Shown here: one piece after another, positions 33,091 to 40,734 of the stretch
Layout of the letters: every line of letters starts with the position of its first letter
How positions within the stretch are numbered: the first letter of the stretch is position 1
Origin: Microvirga sp. VF16
GTDB lineage: Bacteria; Pseudomonadota; Alphaproteobacteria; Rhizobiales; Beijerinckiaceae
Length of the DNA stretch: 64,000 nucleotides
NCBI RefSeq assembly: GCF_016864375.1
Contig: NZ_CP069357.1
Span: 620,001 to 684,000, forward strand
Direction of reading: 5' to 3'
Translations under genes and position numbers: made by a program
Notes under the pieces: generated by a model
The model's database searches: none
What the model was told of the DNA's origin: nothing
Seen by the model: only the letters and a program-made list of their open reading frames with translations

Positions 33091-33504
33091 ATGCGCAAGT
33101 TCGCCACCCTGTTTCTCGCCCTGCTGACCCTCGGCTTCTCATTCGCAGAGGCCGCAGCACAGTCTCGGTATCCCGGAGCCTATGGCGAGAGCCGGTACAG
33201 CCGGGATCGATACGCCGACTACGGGCGTGGGTATCGGCCTCGGTACGACGAGCCACGCCATTACGGCCGTCCGCGACACTACCGTCGCGACAATAGCGGC
33301 GCCATCGGAGCAGGGATCCTCGCCTTGGCCCTCGGCGCTGCCGTGGTGGGCGCACTCGCCAACCAAGCCCAGGCGGCTCCGCCTCCTCCTGCCACGACCG
33401 ACCCCCAGTTGGCGGCCTACTGCGCGCGCCGGTTCCGTTCCTACGATCCCATGACCGGGACGTACCTGACGGGAGCAGGCGAACGCATGGTATGCACCTA
33501 CTAA
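33091..33504 (+). CDS. BA14K-family secreted protein (copy 1)
   Basis: 137 residues: signal peptide (MRKFATLFLALLTLGFSFAE, cut near residue 24), a Tyr/Arg-rich low-complexity region (30-70), a glycine/alanine hydrophobic segment (about 75-92), then the BA14K motif YCARRFRSYDPMTGTYLTGA ending in a cysteine. BA14K proteins of Rhizobiales are cell-envelope proteins; the Brucella member is immunoreactive and lectin-like. A second copy is 1.3 kb downstream. Own terminator at 33527. Confidence 0.8.
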   Translation: MRKFATLFLALLTLGFSFAEAAAQSRYPGAYGESRYSRDRYADYGRGYRPRYDEPRHYGRPRHYRRDNSGAIGAGILALALGAAVVGALANQAQAAPPPPATTDPQLAAYCARRFRSYDPMTGTYLTGAGERMVCTY

Positions 33505-33526
33505 GCCGCTCTCCCGGACGGCACGA

Positions 33527-33553
33527 AAGAGGCTCGACCGAGCCTCTTTTTTT
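33527..33553 (+). terminator. Rho-independent terminator
   Basis: AAGAGGCTC-GACC-GAGCCTCTT stem and T7. CAAACCCC follows 13 bases later. Confidence 0.93.
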
Positions 33554-33573
33554 GTGTCGGACGTTTCAAACCC

Positions 33574-33963
33574 CTAGCGAAGATCCTTCCGATCGTAGGT
33601 GTCCTCGCTCTTGGATCCATTGGAGTGTGCCTCAACGATCCTGATCTTGCCGCCTTCCACCATTTCATAGGTCAGGACACCATTGTCCGGATGGGTACGC
33701 CAGCGACCTTCCGCACTTGCCCAGATGACGCGATTGCCTTCCAGCCGGCAGCGATAGCTCCAAACCGAGCCGTCAGACGGCCGGCTGTAACTCACGTGCG
33801 TCACGTCACCGTCCGGCCGCGCCATCATGATGCTCGGGTCACGTCCCGTCACAGACCCGACCGCCGCGCGACAGACAACACCTTTCTCGGCCTGGGAGAT
33901 CTCTGCGGCAGTTGCCGCAGTCGAAACCATAACGCCTAGAACCACCAGTTTTAACCGAACCAT
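33574..33963 (-). CDS. Periplasmic protein of unknown function
   Basis: 129 residues from the ATG at 33963 (GAGG upstream), with a signal peptide (MVRLKLVVLGVMVSTAATAA). Mature part beta-rich with two cysteines likely to pair (GVVCRAAVG; SYRCRLEGNRVIW). Encoded between the two BA14K genes on the other strand. Confidence 0.65.
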   Translation of the reverse strand: MVRLKLVVLGVMVSTAATAAEISQAEKGVVCRAAVGSVTGRDPSIMMARPDGDVTHVSYSRPSDGSVWSYRCRLEGNRVIWASAEGRWRTHPDNGVLTYEMVEGGKIRIVEAHSNGSKSEDTYDRKDLR

Positions 33964-34068
33964 TATTCTTGCCTCGAAGAAAGCTCGGAATCTCTTTCTT
34001 TCCAATCCCTATCTGGTGCAATGTTCGGTCTACGCGGTCCAGCGTACTCCTCACAATAATCAACAATC

Positions 34069-34704
34069 ATGCTTAAACACGCCTCAGCACTCAAACTCCG
34101 CCACTTTAGAAATCTGGCCCTCGCAATTTCCGCTCTGTCCGTCATTGTTTCCATGCCTGAGGAGACAAAAGCAGCAAGCGAAGGACCGCAACCTGTCTAC
34201 ATCAATGGATCTTGGGTGGTCCGCAAAGCGGATACCTATCCCAACAAACGGATCTATCGGCGCTATTCCTTCACAAAGGATATAGAGATGCCGAATGTGA
34301 TGCTTCTCCAATGTCCGAAAGACCCAGGGAAGCACGTCCATTTCAGTCTCGAAATGCGGCGTGTCGGACCAATCGATAAGGTGTTCAATTCCGAGTTTGA
34401 AAACTTTAATGCCCGTTTCCTAGTCGACGGCCGACATAGCTTCACGCTCCCTGGAGAGTTCATCAAGACGGAGCTCTTCTTTGACCGTACGCCTGATACG
34501 GCAGAAGATTTCGACGAGGTCATCAGAGCGAGCGAGTTTCAAGCTCGTTTCGGGCACCAGGAGGTTAGGGTTATCTTCAAGGTCATGCCGGAGTTCACGA
34601 AAGCACTTCCCGAACTTCTACAGGCTATGAAGGCCGGTCCTGTATCTGTTCTGACGACGGACGAAGCTATTCGCGATTGCCGGCGGTACCGAGGCGAACG
34701 TTAA
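34069..34704 (+). CDS. Probable secreted protein of unknown function
   Basis: 211 residues. The N-terminus has a basic stretch then a hydrophobic core (NLALAISALSVIVSMPEETK), likely a signal peptide cleaved near residue 36. The mature part is beta-rich with two cysteines (LLQCPKDPGK and AIRDCRRYRG). AT-richer than neighbours. Start uncertain because no clear ribosome site precedes ATG 34069. Confidence 0.55.
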   Translation: MLKHASALKLRHFRNLALAISALSVIVSMPEETKAASEGPQPVYINGSWVVRKADTYPNKRIYRRYSFTKDIEMPNVMLLQCPKDPGKHVHFSLEMRRVGPIDKVFNSEFENFNARFLVDGRHSFTLPGEFIKTELFFDRTPDTAEDFDEVIRASEFQARFGHQEVRVIFKVMPEFTKALPELLQAMKAGPVSVLTTDEAIRDCRRYRGER

Positions 34705-34846
34705 GTCTGCATTCATGGACCTAAGTCCACATATTCAAGCCAATTGGCCAAAGCTATGATAGGGGACAAGTTCTGGCTGAGGTCCGACAGGCCCTCGGGC
34801 CACTCCCCTCGGTTAATGGTCTACGGAAAGGCCACAAGGAAAGACG

Positions 34847-35254
34847 ATGCGTAAGTTCGCTTCTCTGGTTATCGCCGCTTCGATGCTGGCGGCTCCGATG
34901 TCTCAGGCTGTCGCTGCTCCCCGCCCCCAGACTCCCGACATCACGAAGGAATACCCGGGTGAGGGCTACACCCAGTACCGCAGGTACTATGGAGGTCCGC
35001 GCTACTATCACGGACCTCGGTACTATCGCCGCGGCGGAAACGGCGCTGCCGTCGCAGCCGGTGTGGCCGGTCTTGCCGCCGGCGCCCTGATTGCAGGGGC
35101 GATTGCTAGCCAGGCACAGACCGCGCCCCCGCCGCCTCCCGGCACGCAGGATCCGCAGCTCGCCGCATACTGCGCCCGCAAGTATCGTTCATACGATCCG
35201 GTCACGGGTACGTTTATGGCAAGCAACGGCTATCGCTACGTCTGCACCTACTGA
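34847..35254 (+). CDS. BA14K-family secreted protein (copy 2)
   Basis: 135 residues built like copy 1: signal peptide (MRKFASLVIAASMLAAPMSQ), Tyr/Pro/Gly-rich region, Gly/Ala segment (GAAVAAGVAGLAAGALIAGA) and the C-terminal YCARKYRSYDPVTGTFMASN-Cys block. ATG at 34847 has AAGGAAAG upstream. The copies differ mainly in the low-complexity part. Confidence 0.8.
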   Translation: MRKFASLVIAASMLAAPMSQAVAAPRPQTPDITKEYPGEGYTQYRRYYGGPRYYHGPRYYRRGGNGAAVAAGVAGLAAGALIAGAIASQAQTAPPPPPGTQDPQLAAYCARKYRSYDPVTGTFMASNGYRYVCTY

Positions 35255-35277
35255 TCGGCCCGTTTCCGAACAGACGC

Positions 35278-35306
35278 AAAGAGGCTCCTTTCCGGGGCCT
35301 CTTTTT
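35278..35306 (+). terminator. Rho-independent terminator
   Basis: AAAGAGGC/GCCTCTTT stem with T5. It closes BA14K copy 2. Confidence 0.9.
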
Positions 35307-35432
35307 CTATGGGCGTTTGCCAAGCCTCTGGAAATCGAAAACCCGCCTGGCCGAGCACGGCCCAGGGTTTCTCCTATTCCGCTAAAATCATCTCTGCGAT
35401 CCGATGATTTGAGAAACCCCGAAAGGTTCGAA

Positions 35433-35855
35433 ATGACCGACGTTCCCGCATCCCAGCCCCAGGGCCTCGAAAACGATCCGATGACGGATGTCGGCCACCT
35501 CCTGATCCGCGCCTACAATGGCGACCAGTTCGATCCCTTCATGGTCATAGGACACCCGAGCCGCACGGAGCAGCCGGATGTGATCATCAGGTCGTGCTTC
35601 TACTACTCGATCCTGATGACGCCGAAGATCACGATGCTCTACGACAACTGCGGCCGCGGCGGCATGTGCGACATGACCGTCGATGAGATCTCCGTCATCT
35701 GGAGAACCCCTCCCCTGCTCGAAAAGCTCGGCACTACCTTCGAGGCCCTGCAGGACGGTACCGCCGCCATCACAGCGACCGAGGCTCCGAAGCCCGATAT
35801 CGATCTCTGGGCCCGGATCGCCGAAGCAGAGGGTAAGGTTCTGAAAGCGGCATAA
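35433..35855 (+). CDS. Hypothetical protein
   Basis: 140 residues, soluble. Core segment HLLIRAYNGDQFDPFMVIGH, later a glycine/cysteine loop (YDNCGRGGMCDM) and a C-terminal helix. ATG at 35433 follows leader copy 35414-35426 preceded by ATGATTTGA. No family recognised. Confidence 0.65.
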   Translation: MTDVPASQPQGLENDPMTDVGHLLIRAYNGDQFDPFMVIGHPSRTEQPDVIIRSCFYYSILMTPKITMLYDNCGRGGMCDMTVDEISVIWRTPPLLEKLGTTFEALQDGTAAITATEAPKPDIDLWARIAEAEGKVLKAA

Positions 35856-35930
35856 AGCGGTATTGCAAGTCGAGCCGATCGGTTTCAGGCTCCAGACTAT
35901 GGCTTGCCTGAACCGAAATCGCTTGTCTCA

Positions 35931-37103
35931 ATGACCTCTCGGTCCCCCCTCAGCGGCTTTATATGTCGCGACGGCCGGAGGAGCCTCGTCTTCGGAGAAC
36001 GGGCAGACGGCTCCATCGCCCATATCTCGGAAGTCCCAAGCGGGCTGGTCTGCGCATGCAATTGTCCGGAATGCGGTACCCCCCTAGTCGCCAGGAAAGG
36101 TGACCAGACCGAACACCACTTCGGTCATCACGGGTCTGCTGATGGGCGACCATGCGCGACCGGGCCTGAAACCGCGTTACACAAGTTCGCCAAGGAGGTC
36201 CTCGCTCGCAATTTGCAGATCTTCCTCCCCACTCTCGAACTCACTGACGCCGACGATCGATGGATTGGCTTCGAAGGCAGGAAGTACAGCTTCGATTCCG
36301 CCGTCCTTGAAAACCGGATGGGTGGTATCGTCCCCGATGTCATCGCACGCAAGGCGCACCGAGATCTGATCATCGAATTCGCTGTCAACCACGAATGTGG
36401 GCCCGAGAAGATCGCCCACATCAAAGAACTCGATCTGAGCGCGATCGAGATCGACCTATCGATGCTCACTCATGAGGCCCATTCACTCGGGCGCCTGGAA
36501 ACCGCAATCCTCTATGAGGCTCCCAGGAAATGGCTCCACAATCCACGGCTTCGGGAAGGCGAAGCTGAGCTCGAGGCGAGGAGAAGGAAAAGGGCCAATG
36601 CGTTCTCTCGGAAGATCGCCGCTATGTCGCGCTCGTACGATGCCGCACTCAATGATCTTCGCCTGGTCCACAATGAATGTCTCGCCGTACGACGAATACA
36701 GGCTGATAGTCTGGAGAGAGCCATCGGCCATGACGTTCCGGGCTCCGGATGTTTCACGGTACCCCCGCGCGACTGGCTGGCCACGATCCTCGCCGATGTC
36801 GTCGACATGGTTGTGTCAGGCCGCCAATCTCCGATTACCGTAAAGGGTGCGCTCTGGAAGCTCCGGGAACGCCGGTGGATCAACCGTCGTTTCAGCAACA
36901 TCTCTGAAGCAGAAGCGACACAACTCCGCAGCACAAACCCGAAGTTCGGGCTTCCTGAGGAGGCAATTCGCTCATGGGCTGCCATACTGTCCCGGCTTAG
37001 CATTCTCGTCCCCATCATTGGTGGAGACCGATGGATTCTTCATCCGATGGTCGGGACCGAAGCTTATTGGGCCCGCTCCGCCAGTCAGGGTCGCGGGCAA
37101 TAG
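35931..37103 (+). CDS. CoiA-like nuclease
   Basis: About 390 residues. The N-terminus carries the CoiA-type zinc element: CPECGTPLVARKG (45-57) with EHHFGHH (61-67). A PD-(D/E)xK-type core follows: DSAVLENRMGGIVPDVIARK (about 115-134) and LIIEFAVNHECGPEK. The rest is helical and charged. CoiA proteins are linked to DNA uptake and recombination in competent bacteria; on mobile elements they may process incoming DNA. Start at 35931 by composition; an in-frame ATG at 35904 lacks a ribosome site. No leader motif. Confidence 0.75.
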   Translation: MTSRSPLSGFICRDGRRSLVFGERADGSIAHISEVPSGLVCACNCPECGTPLVARKGDQTEHHFGHHGSADGRPCATGPETALHKFAKEVLARNLQIFLPTLELTDADDRWIGFEGRKYSFDSAVLENRMGGIVPDVIARKAHRDLIIEFAVNHECGPEKIAHIKELDLSAIEIDLSMLTHEAHSLGRLETAILYEAPRKWLHNPRLREGEAELEARRRKRANAFSRKIAAMSRSYDAALNDLRLVHNECLAVRRIQADSLERAIGHDVPGSGCFTVPPRDWLATILADVVDMVVSGRQSPITVKGALWKLRERRWINRRFSNISEAEATQLRSTNPKFGLPEEAIRSWAAILSRLSILVPIIGGDRWILHPMVGTEAYWARSASQGRGQ

Positions 37104-37177
37104 CCTCCTCTTTCGGATTCGTTTCTCGATCATAACCATGAAGAAATGATCGGACAAATCCCCGAAAGGATCCTGCA

Positions 37178-37513
37178 ATGGACGCGAGCCGCTACACCCT
37201 GAAGCTCCACAAGGACTTCCCCGGCAAGGGCTGGCTCCTCGAGCTCCACATGAAGGATAGCGACGAAGAGGATGTCGCCTTTGTCGAGACATTCCGCGCC
37301 ACCGCCTTCCGCTACCTTGGCGCAGCACCTCATGGGTTCACCCGCCACGACGACGGCAAACGCTTCATCGACACCCGCTGGTTCCTGCAGGGCGAAAGCT
37401 CCGACTGGCTGATGTTCGAATTCTGGACCAGCGACCAATCGGCCATCCTTGATGGGGTGATCCGCGTCATTGAGGCACTGGAAACTCAGGGGTTTTCCGT
37501 CATTTTACAGTGA
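37178..37513 (+). CDS. Hypothetical protein
   Basis: 111 residues, compact alpha/beta with many aromatics (YTLKLHKDFPGKGWLLELHM; WFLQGESSDWLMFEFWTSDQ). ATG at 37178 follows a perfect leader copy (37157-37171). Overall layout suggests a ferredoxin-like fold; no family recognised. Confidence 0.65.
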   Translation: MDASRYTLKLHKDFPGKGWLLELHMKDSDEEDVAFVETFRATAFRYLGAAPHGFTRHDDGKRFIDTRWFLQGESSDWLMFEFWTSDQSAILDGVIRVIEALETQGFSVILQ

Positions 37514-37524
37514 GAGGACATTTT

Positions 37525-37968
37525 ATGGCCGATCACTTCAAGACGACCTACTACGTGCTCGACCCCAAAGGGGTCGTGCATCGGATCAGAACCGAGACCA
37601 TAGGAGACCTACGGGCTCTCGACAGCTTCCGCCGTCATTGTCTAGTCCACGGCTACACCGCCAAAGGCGAGGCCGAGGTCGCCGATGCCCTGGAAAAGAA
37701 GATTCACGAGCAGATCTTCCCGGGCGGCACGATCAAGCACGAAGTCCAGAACGCCTTTCTGGATGCGAACGGGACTGTCGTCGATCATGACTCGCCCAAA
37801 GTATTTTTCGAGGCGGTGGGCTATGTCGGCACCTTGAGAAACCGATGCAAGGCGCGGCACCGAAAGATGCTGAAGGACGAACTCCAACCCGACGGCAGCT
37901 TCGCCTTTGTCGACCCGGCTCCCTACCACGTCGAGTTACCTGGGCTTTCCTCGGCTCCGACGCACTGA
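37525..37968 (+). CDS. Hypothetical protein
   Basis: 147 residues from ATG 37525 (GAGAGGACATTTT upstream), 11 bases after the previous gene. Basic central helix (RNRCKARHRKMLKDELQPDG). Probably co-transcribed with it. Function unknown. Confidence 0.6.
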   Translation: MADHFKTTYYVLDPKGVVHRIRTETIGDLRALDSFRRHCLVHGYTAKGEAEVADALEKKIHEQIFPGGTIKHEVQNAFLDANGTVVDHDSPKVFFEAVGYVGTLRNRCKARHRKMLKDELQPDGSFAFVDPAPYHVELPGLSSAPTH

Positions 37969-38040
37969 TCGCAGCATCATTCTTTTCGGGACATATCCAT
38001 GAACCAATGATTGGGCAAAACCCCGAAAAGGAGATCGGAC

Positions 38041-38295
38041 ATGCGGATCCGGCGCTTCAGCAGCTTCGACAAAACCATCGGGTCCGACCGCGACACGCTG
38101 GTCAGCGAGTTCCTCGACGTCAGCACTGCCACTGACCACGAGTTCTCCAACGAGCTCGGCCGTCAGCGTTACGCCCGCTACATCCATGCGGTCGGTTGCC
38201 TCCAGTATGGCGACAAGTTTCTCGCTGACCTGGAGACGGCTTACGCCAGCGGGGTGGTTCAGCGCCCCGCCTTCCCGGTTGGGGAGGTCGCCTGA
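38041..38295 (+). CDS. Hypothetical protein, paralogue of the 15662 gene
   Basis: 84 residues with TATDHEFSNELGRQRYARYI and CLQYGDKFLADLETAY, which align with the 15662 protein. ATG at 38041 follows leader copy 38018-38032 (AAACCCCGAAAAGGA) and an upstream ATGATTGG. Closed by the 38302 terminator. Confidence 0.65.
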   Translation: MRIRRFSSFDKTIGSDRDTLVSEFLDVSTATDHEFSNELGRQRYARYIHAVGCLQYGDKFLADLETAYASGVVQRPAFPVGEVA

Positions 38296-38301
38296 CCCGC
38301 C

Positions 38302-38330
38302 AACCCGCCCTCACAAGGGGCGGGTTTTCT
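38302..38330 (+). terminator. Rho-independent terminator
   Basis: AACCCGCCC/GGGCGGGTT stem with TTTTCTTTT. CAAACCCC follows 11-16 bases later. Confidence 0.9.
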
Positions 38331-38434
38331 TTTGCTCCTGCTTCCAAACCCCATCGCCCTAATCCCCGCTCATCTCAATTCCCGATTGGGATTGTGAAGA
38401 GATGATCGAAAAATCCCCAAAAAGGAGCAAGGCG

Positions 38435-38875
38435 ATGGACACCCTCGAGCAATTCACGGTTCTGTCCGGCATTCGCATCCAGGTTCTCGCCCAGGCTACC
38501 GCCTGCAAGACAGCCTTCGCCCGTGACCTCCATGAGCGCCTAGCGCAGCAGCTCGCCTACATCTGCAAAAAGCTTCGACTGGAAATCGCAGTCGCGGCCC
38601 GCTTCGGGGACGAAGACGAGGGCGCCTTCGGTTGGGTAGGTCCGGACGAGATCCACCTGATCGACAGCCTCTACATCGATCACGGGACCCGCGAGTACCA
38701 GATCAACGGCGAGAACTGGTACTCCCTCGATGGCGACGGCGAGCCGATCGCCTCGCCCTCGACTGCCGAGCAGATCGAAGGGCTGGGTCGGTTCATTGAG
38801 GAACTCGCCCAATACGGCGTCCTCGTCACCGCCAACTACGTTTTCATCCCCTGCGACGAGCAGATCGCGGCCTAA
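38435..38875 (+). CDS. Hypothetical protein
   Basis: 146 residues. Helical N-terminus (FARDLHERLAQQLAYICKKL), acidic strands (FGWVGPDEIHLIDSLYIDHG) and a second helix. ATG at 38435 follows leader copy 38411-38426; an in-frame ATG at 38402 would encode the leader itself. No family recognised. Confidence 0.65.
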   Translation: MDTLEQFTVLSGIRIQVLAQATACKTAFARDLHERLAQQLAYICKKLRLEIAVAARFGDEDEGAFGWVGPDEIHLIDSLYIDHGTREYQINGENWYSLDGDGEPIASPSTAEQIEGLGRFIEELAQYGVLVTANYVFIPCDEQIAA

Positions 38876-38922
38876 GGGTTTCGCTTCCCATCGCGACGAT
38901 CTCACAGCTTCGGAGAAACAGC

Positions 38923-39279
38923 ATGACCGCCGCATCGCTGAACAAACCGGCCCCACTTATTTGGACCGACCGGATGTCCACTGGCATGAGTCACTACACC
39001 TACTTCGGCGGCCGGGCGCCAGGTGAGCAGCTCGTCTACGTCCTGCGGAGCGATCTCATCCTGGACAAGGGCACGCAGGAGCGCTGGGAAGTCTCTTGGA
39101 ACACCGGTTGCTATCCGCGTCGACTTCCGGAGAACCGGTACCATCCGACCCTCTGGGCCGCAGTCGAAGCCGCCGAGGCGGAAGTCGCCCGAGTCACCGC
39201 CCAGCCGAAACAGCCCTGCCGGGCCTGCGGTCCTCACTGCGACATCTGGAAGGACAGCCAATTGGCCATCGCCGCCTGA
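38923..39279 (+). CDS. Hypothetical protein
   Basis: 118 residues. Globular first part (MSHYTYFGGRAPGEQLVYVL) and a cysteine cluster near the end (CRACGPHCDIW) that may hold zinc. ATG at 38923 after CGGAGAAACAGC. Co-transcribed with its neighbours by spacing. Confidence 0.6.
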   Translation: MTAASLNKPAPLIWTDRMSTGMSHYTYFGGRAPGEQLVYVLRSDLILDKGTQERWEVSWNTGCYPRRLPENRYHPTLWAAVEAAEAEVARVTAQPKQPCRACGPHCDIWKDSQLAIAA

Positions 39280-39327
39280 GAACTTTCCCTCTCGATTCGC
39301 TCACGACAAACAGAAAGGATGGCCTCG

Positions 39328-39453
39328 ATGTCGATCACCGTGAAACGTCCGAGAAAACGCTTCCCTTGGAAAGGCATGCTGCTCAAACGGGACTGCTACC
39401 GTGACCTGAGCACCTGGTGGGGCGAGAGCTTCTACCGCCGTAAGAAAGCCTGA
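39328..39453 (+). CDS. Very small basic protein
   Basis: 41 residues: MSITVKRPRKRFPWKGMLLK then a Trp-rich end (DLSTWWGESFYRRKKA). AGAAAGGATGG lies upstream. It ends 17 bases before the terminator at 39471, which supports it as the last gene of the unit. Confidence 0.5.
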   Translation: MSITVKRPRKRFPWKGMLLKRDCYRDLSTWWGESFYRRKKA

Positions 39454-39470
39454 TCCGAACAGGACGCAAG

Positions 39471-39498
39471 AAGGCCCCAAAACAGAGGGGCCTTTTTT
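39471..39498 (+). terminator. Rho-independent terminator
   Basis: AAGGCCCC-N8-GGGGCCTT stem with six T, then CAAACCCC after 14 bases. It ends the accessory run. Confidence 0.93.
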
Positions 39499-39522
39499 CA
39501 TGCTCGCGTCTTCAAACCCCAG

Positions 39523-40470
39523 CTATTGGGCGGCCAGTGTCTTACGAAGCTGAATGGAAACGTCAGTCGCCTCCTGATCAAGGCGTCCTACCTCAGCATT
39601 CACCTCAGGTGTCCATAGCATCGAATTGCGCCCGAACCTCTCGAAAATGTCGTCCTGAGCCTTTTCGAGTTTGCGCTGCCGATCTCGCAATGCCTGGATC
39701 TCGGACGTAGCAACTGGCTCAACGACTTCATCCATTTCCGTATTCGGCACGAGATAATAGTCGCGGTCCTGATTTTGGACGGCGCGATATAGATGCTCTG
39801 GATAAAGCTGACCTTCTTCCCACGCCTCGGGGTCGAAATCCGACCAATCGCGCTCGGCCTCACCAGCCCCAGGAGAGAACGTCACTGACGCTTCATTATG
39901 AACAGCTGCAGGTTTCGGCTTCTCAGAAGCAACAACCTTCGGCGCCTCGACAGGCTTCGCCCTCTGCTCGACGACAGGGCCAGGCCTTGTTGACGCTGAC
40001 GGTACAGCAGCATCCGTCTCCTGAGGAGAGACAGGCTCGGGACCGGACACATCCGGCTCCATTGTCTGTCTTGCTCTCTTGGACAGCAGCAGATGGGCCT
40101 CTTCATCATCAATGCCAGGATACTGCGCCTTGATGGCCGCAACCTGCTCATCGGTGAAAGTGCCCTTGGGCACGATGTAGCTATTGGTCACCCGGAAGGC
40201 GCGCCTGCGCTCCCTCAGAGCCTTCCGGTGCTCCGCTACAAGCACCTCCTGATCGTCCAGTTTTTTCTTCTCAGCCTCTTTGGCCGCGAGCCGACGCGCG
40301 ATCCACTGCTCGCCTTCCTCACGGATCTTGGCCATCTCAGCATCGATCTGTTCTTTGCGCGATTGCACACGCTTCTCGATCACACCGGGACGCTCAGCGC
40401 CCCAGGAGTAGCGCTTCCCGTCCTTGCGGGCCGTGTTGACTGATACTGATCCGGTCGCAGCAGCGCCCAT
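39523..40470 (-). CDS. Long charged coiled-coil protein
   Basis: 315 residues from ATG 40470 (GAGAGG upstream). Residues 25-100 are strongly charged and heptad-like (RVQSRKEQIDAEMAKIREEG; RRLAAKEAEKKKLDDQEVLV). A proline/alanine-rich linker (about 150-200) precedes an acidic stretch (ERDWSDFDPEAWEEGQLYPE) and a second coiled coil. No membrane segment. It is the only gene beside the repeat array at 40.7 kb and reads away from it, so a role in replication, partition or transfer is possible but unproven. Confidence 0.7.
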   Translation of the reverse strand: MGAAATGSVSVNTARKDGKRYSWGAERPGVIEKRVQSRKEQIDAEMAKIREEGEQWIARRLAAKEAEKKKLDDQEVLVAEHRKALRERRRAFRVTNSYIVPKGTFTDEQVAAIKAQYPGIDDEEAHLLLSKRARQTMEPDVSGPEPVSPQETDAAVPSASTRPGPVVEQRAKPVEAPKVVASEKPKPAAVHNEASVTFSPGAGEAERDWSDFDPEAWEEGQLYPEHLYRAVQNQDRDYYLVPNTEMDEVVEPVATSEIQALRDRQRKLEKAQDDIFERFGRNSMLWTPEVNAEVGRLDQEATDVSIQLRKTLAAQ

Positions 40471-40734
40471 CACAAAGCCTCTCACTTCGTCAAAAACAGG
40501 AGGCGTGCAGCTGGACTCACACCTCCGAATTAAACCGGAAGGTAGCAGCCTTACGGCCAAGATTCAACGAAGTGAAACCCGGAAGGCCGAATTCAACTGA
40601 CACTCAAATGGCAGTTATCACCAGAAACCTCCTGCCAGTCCGGGCCGCCGGAAAGGCAGATGGCCGGAAAACTGACCTGTCGCAGCAACGGCAGGTCCGA
40701 AAATTCTTACCTGACAGCCCAAAGTAAAACGGCC

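Larger units (their letters stand above)
2256..38426 (+). repeat. Dispersed translation-leader motif AAATCCCCgAAAGGA (about 21 good copies)
   Basis: All copies are on the plus strand, each with its GGA 5-10 bases before a start codon. Core positions: 2256, 3340, 5787, 6683, 14704, 15150, 15640, 16284, 17362, 21765, 26542, 26835, 28327, 28877, 29297, 29977, 32875, 35414, 37157, 38018, 38411. Weaker copies: 9682, 10193, 24930, 32435. Variation is mostly in the A/G loop (CCCC-GAAA-GG, CCCC-AGAA-GG, CCCC-GAAAA-GG, CCCC-GGAA-GG). TCC can pair with GGA, so the Shine-Dalgarno may sit in a mini-hairpin. ATGAT(T/C) or ATGA often precedes by 2-15 bases. No copy occurs after 39 kb. Confidence 0.88.

Noticed and set aside
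38402..38434. Leader peptides encoded by the common leader (in-frame MIEKSPKRSKAM and similar)
   Set aside because: The frame relative to the gene differs between copies and stops are not conserved, so the conserved unit is nucleotide sequence, not peptide.
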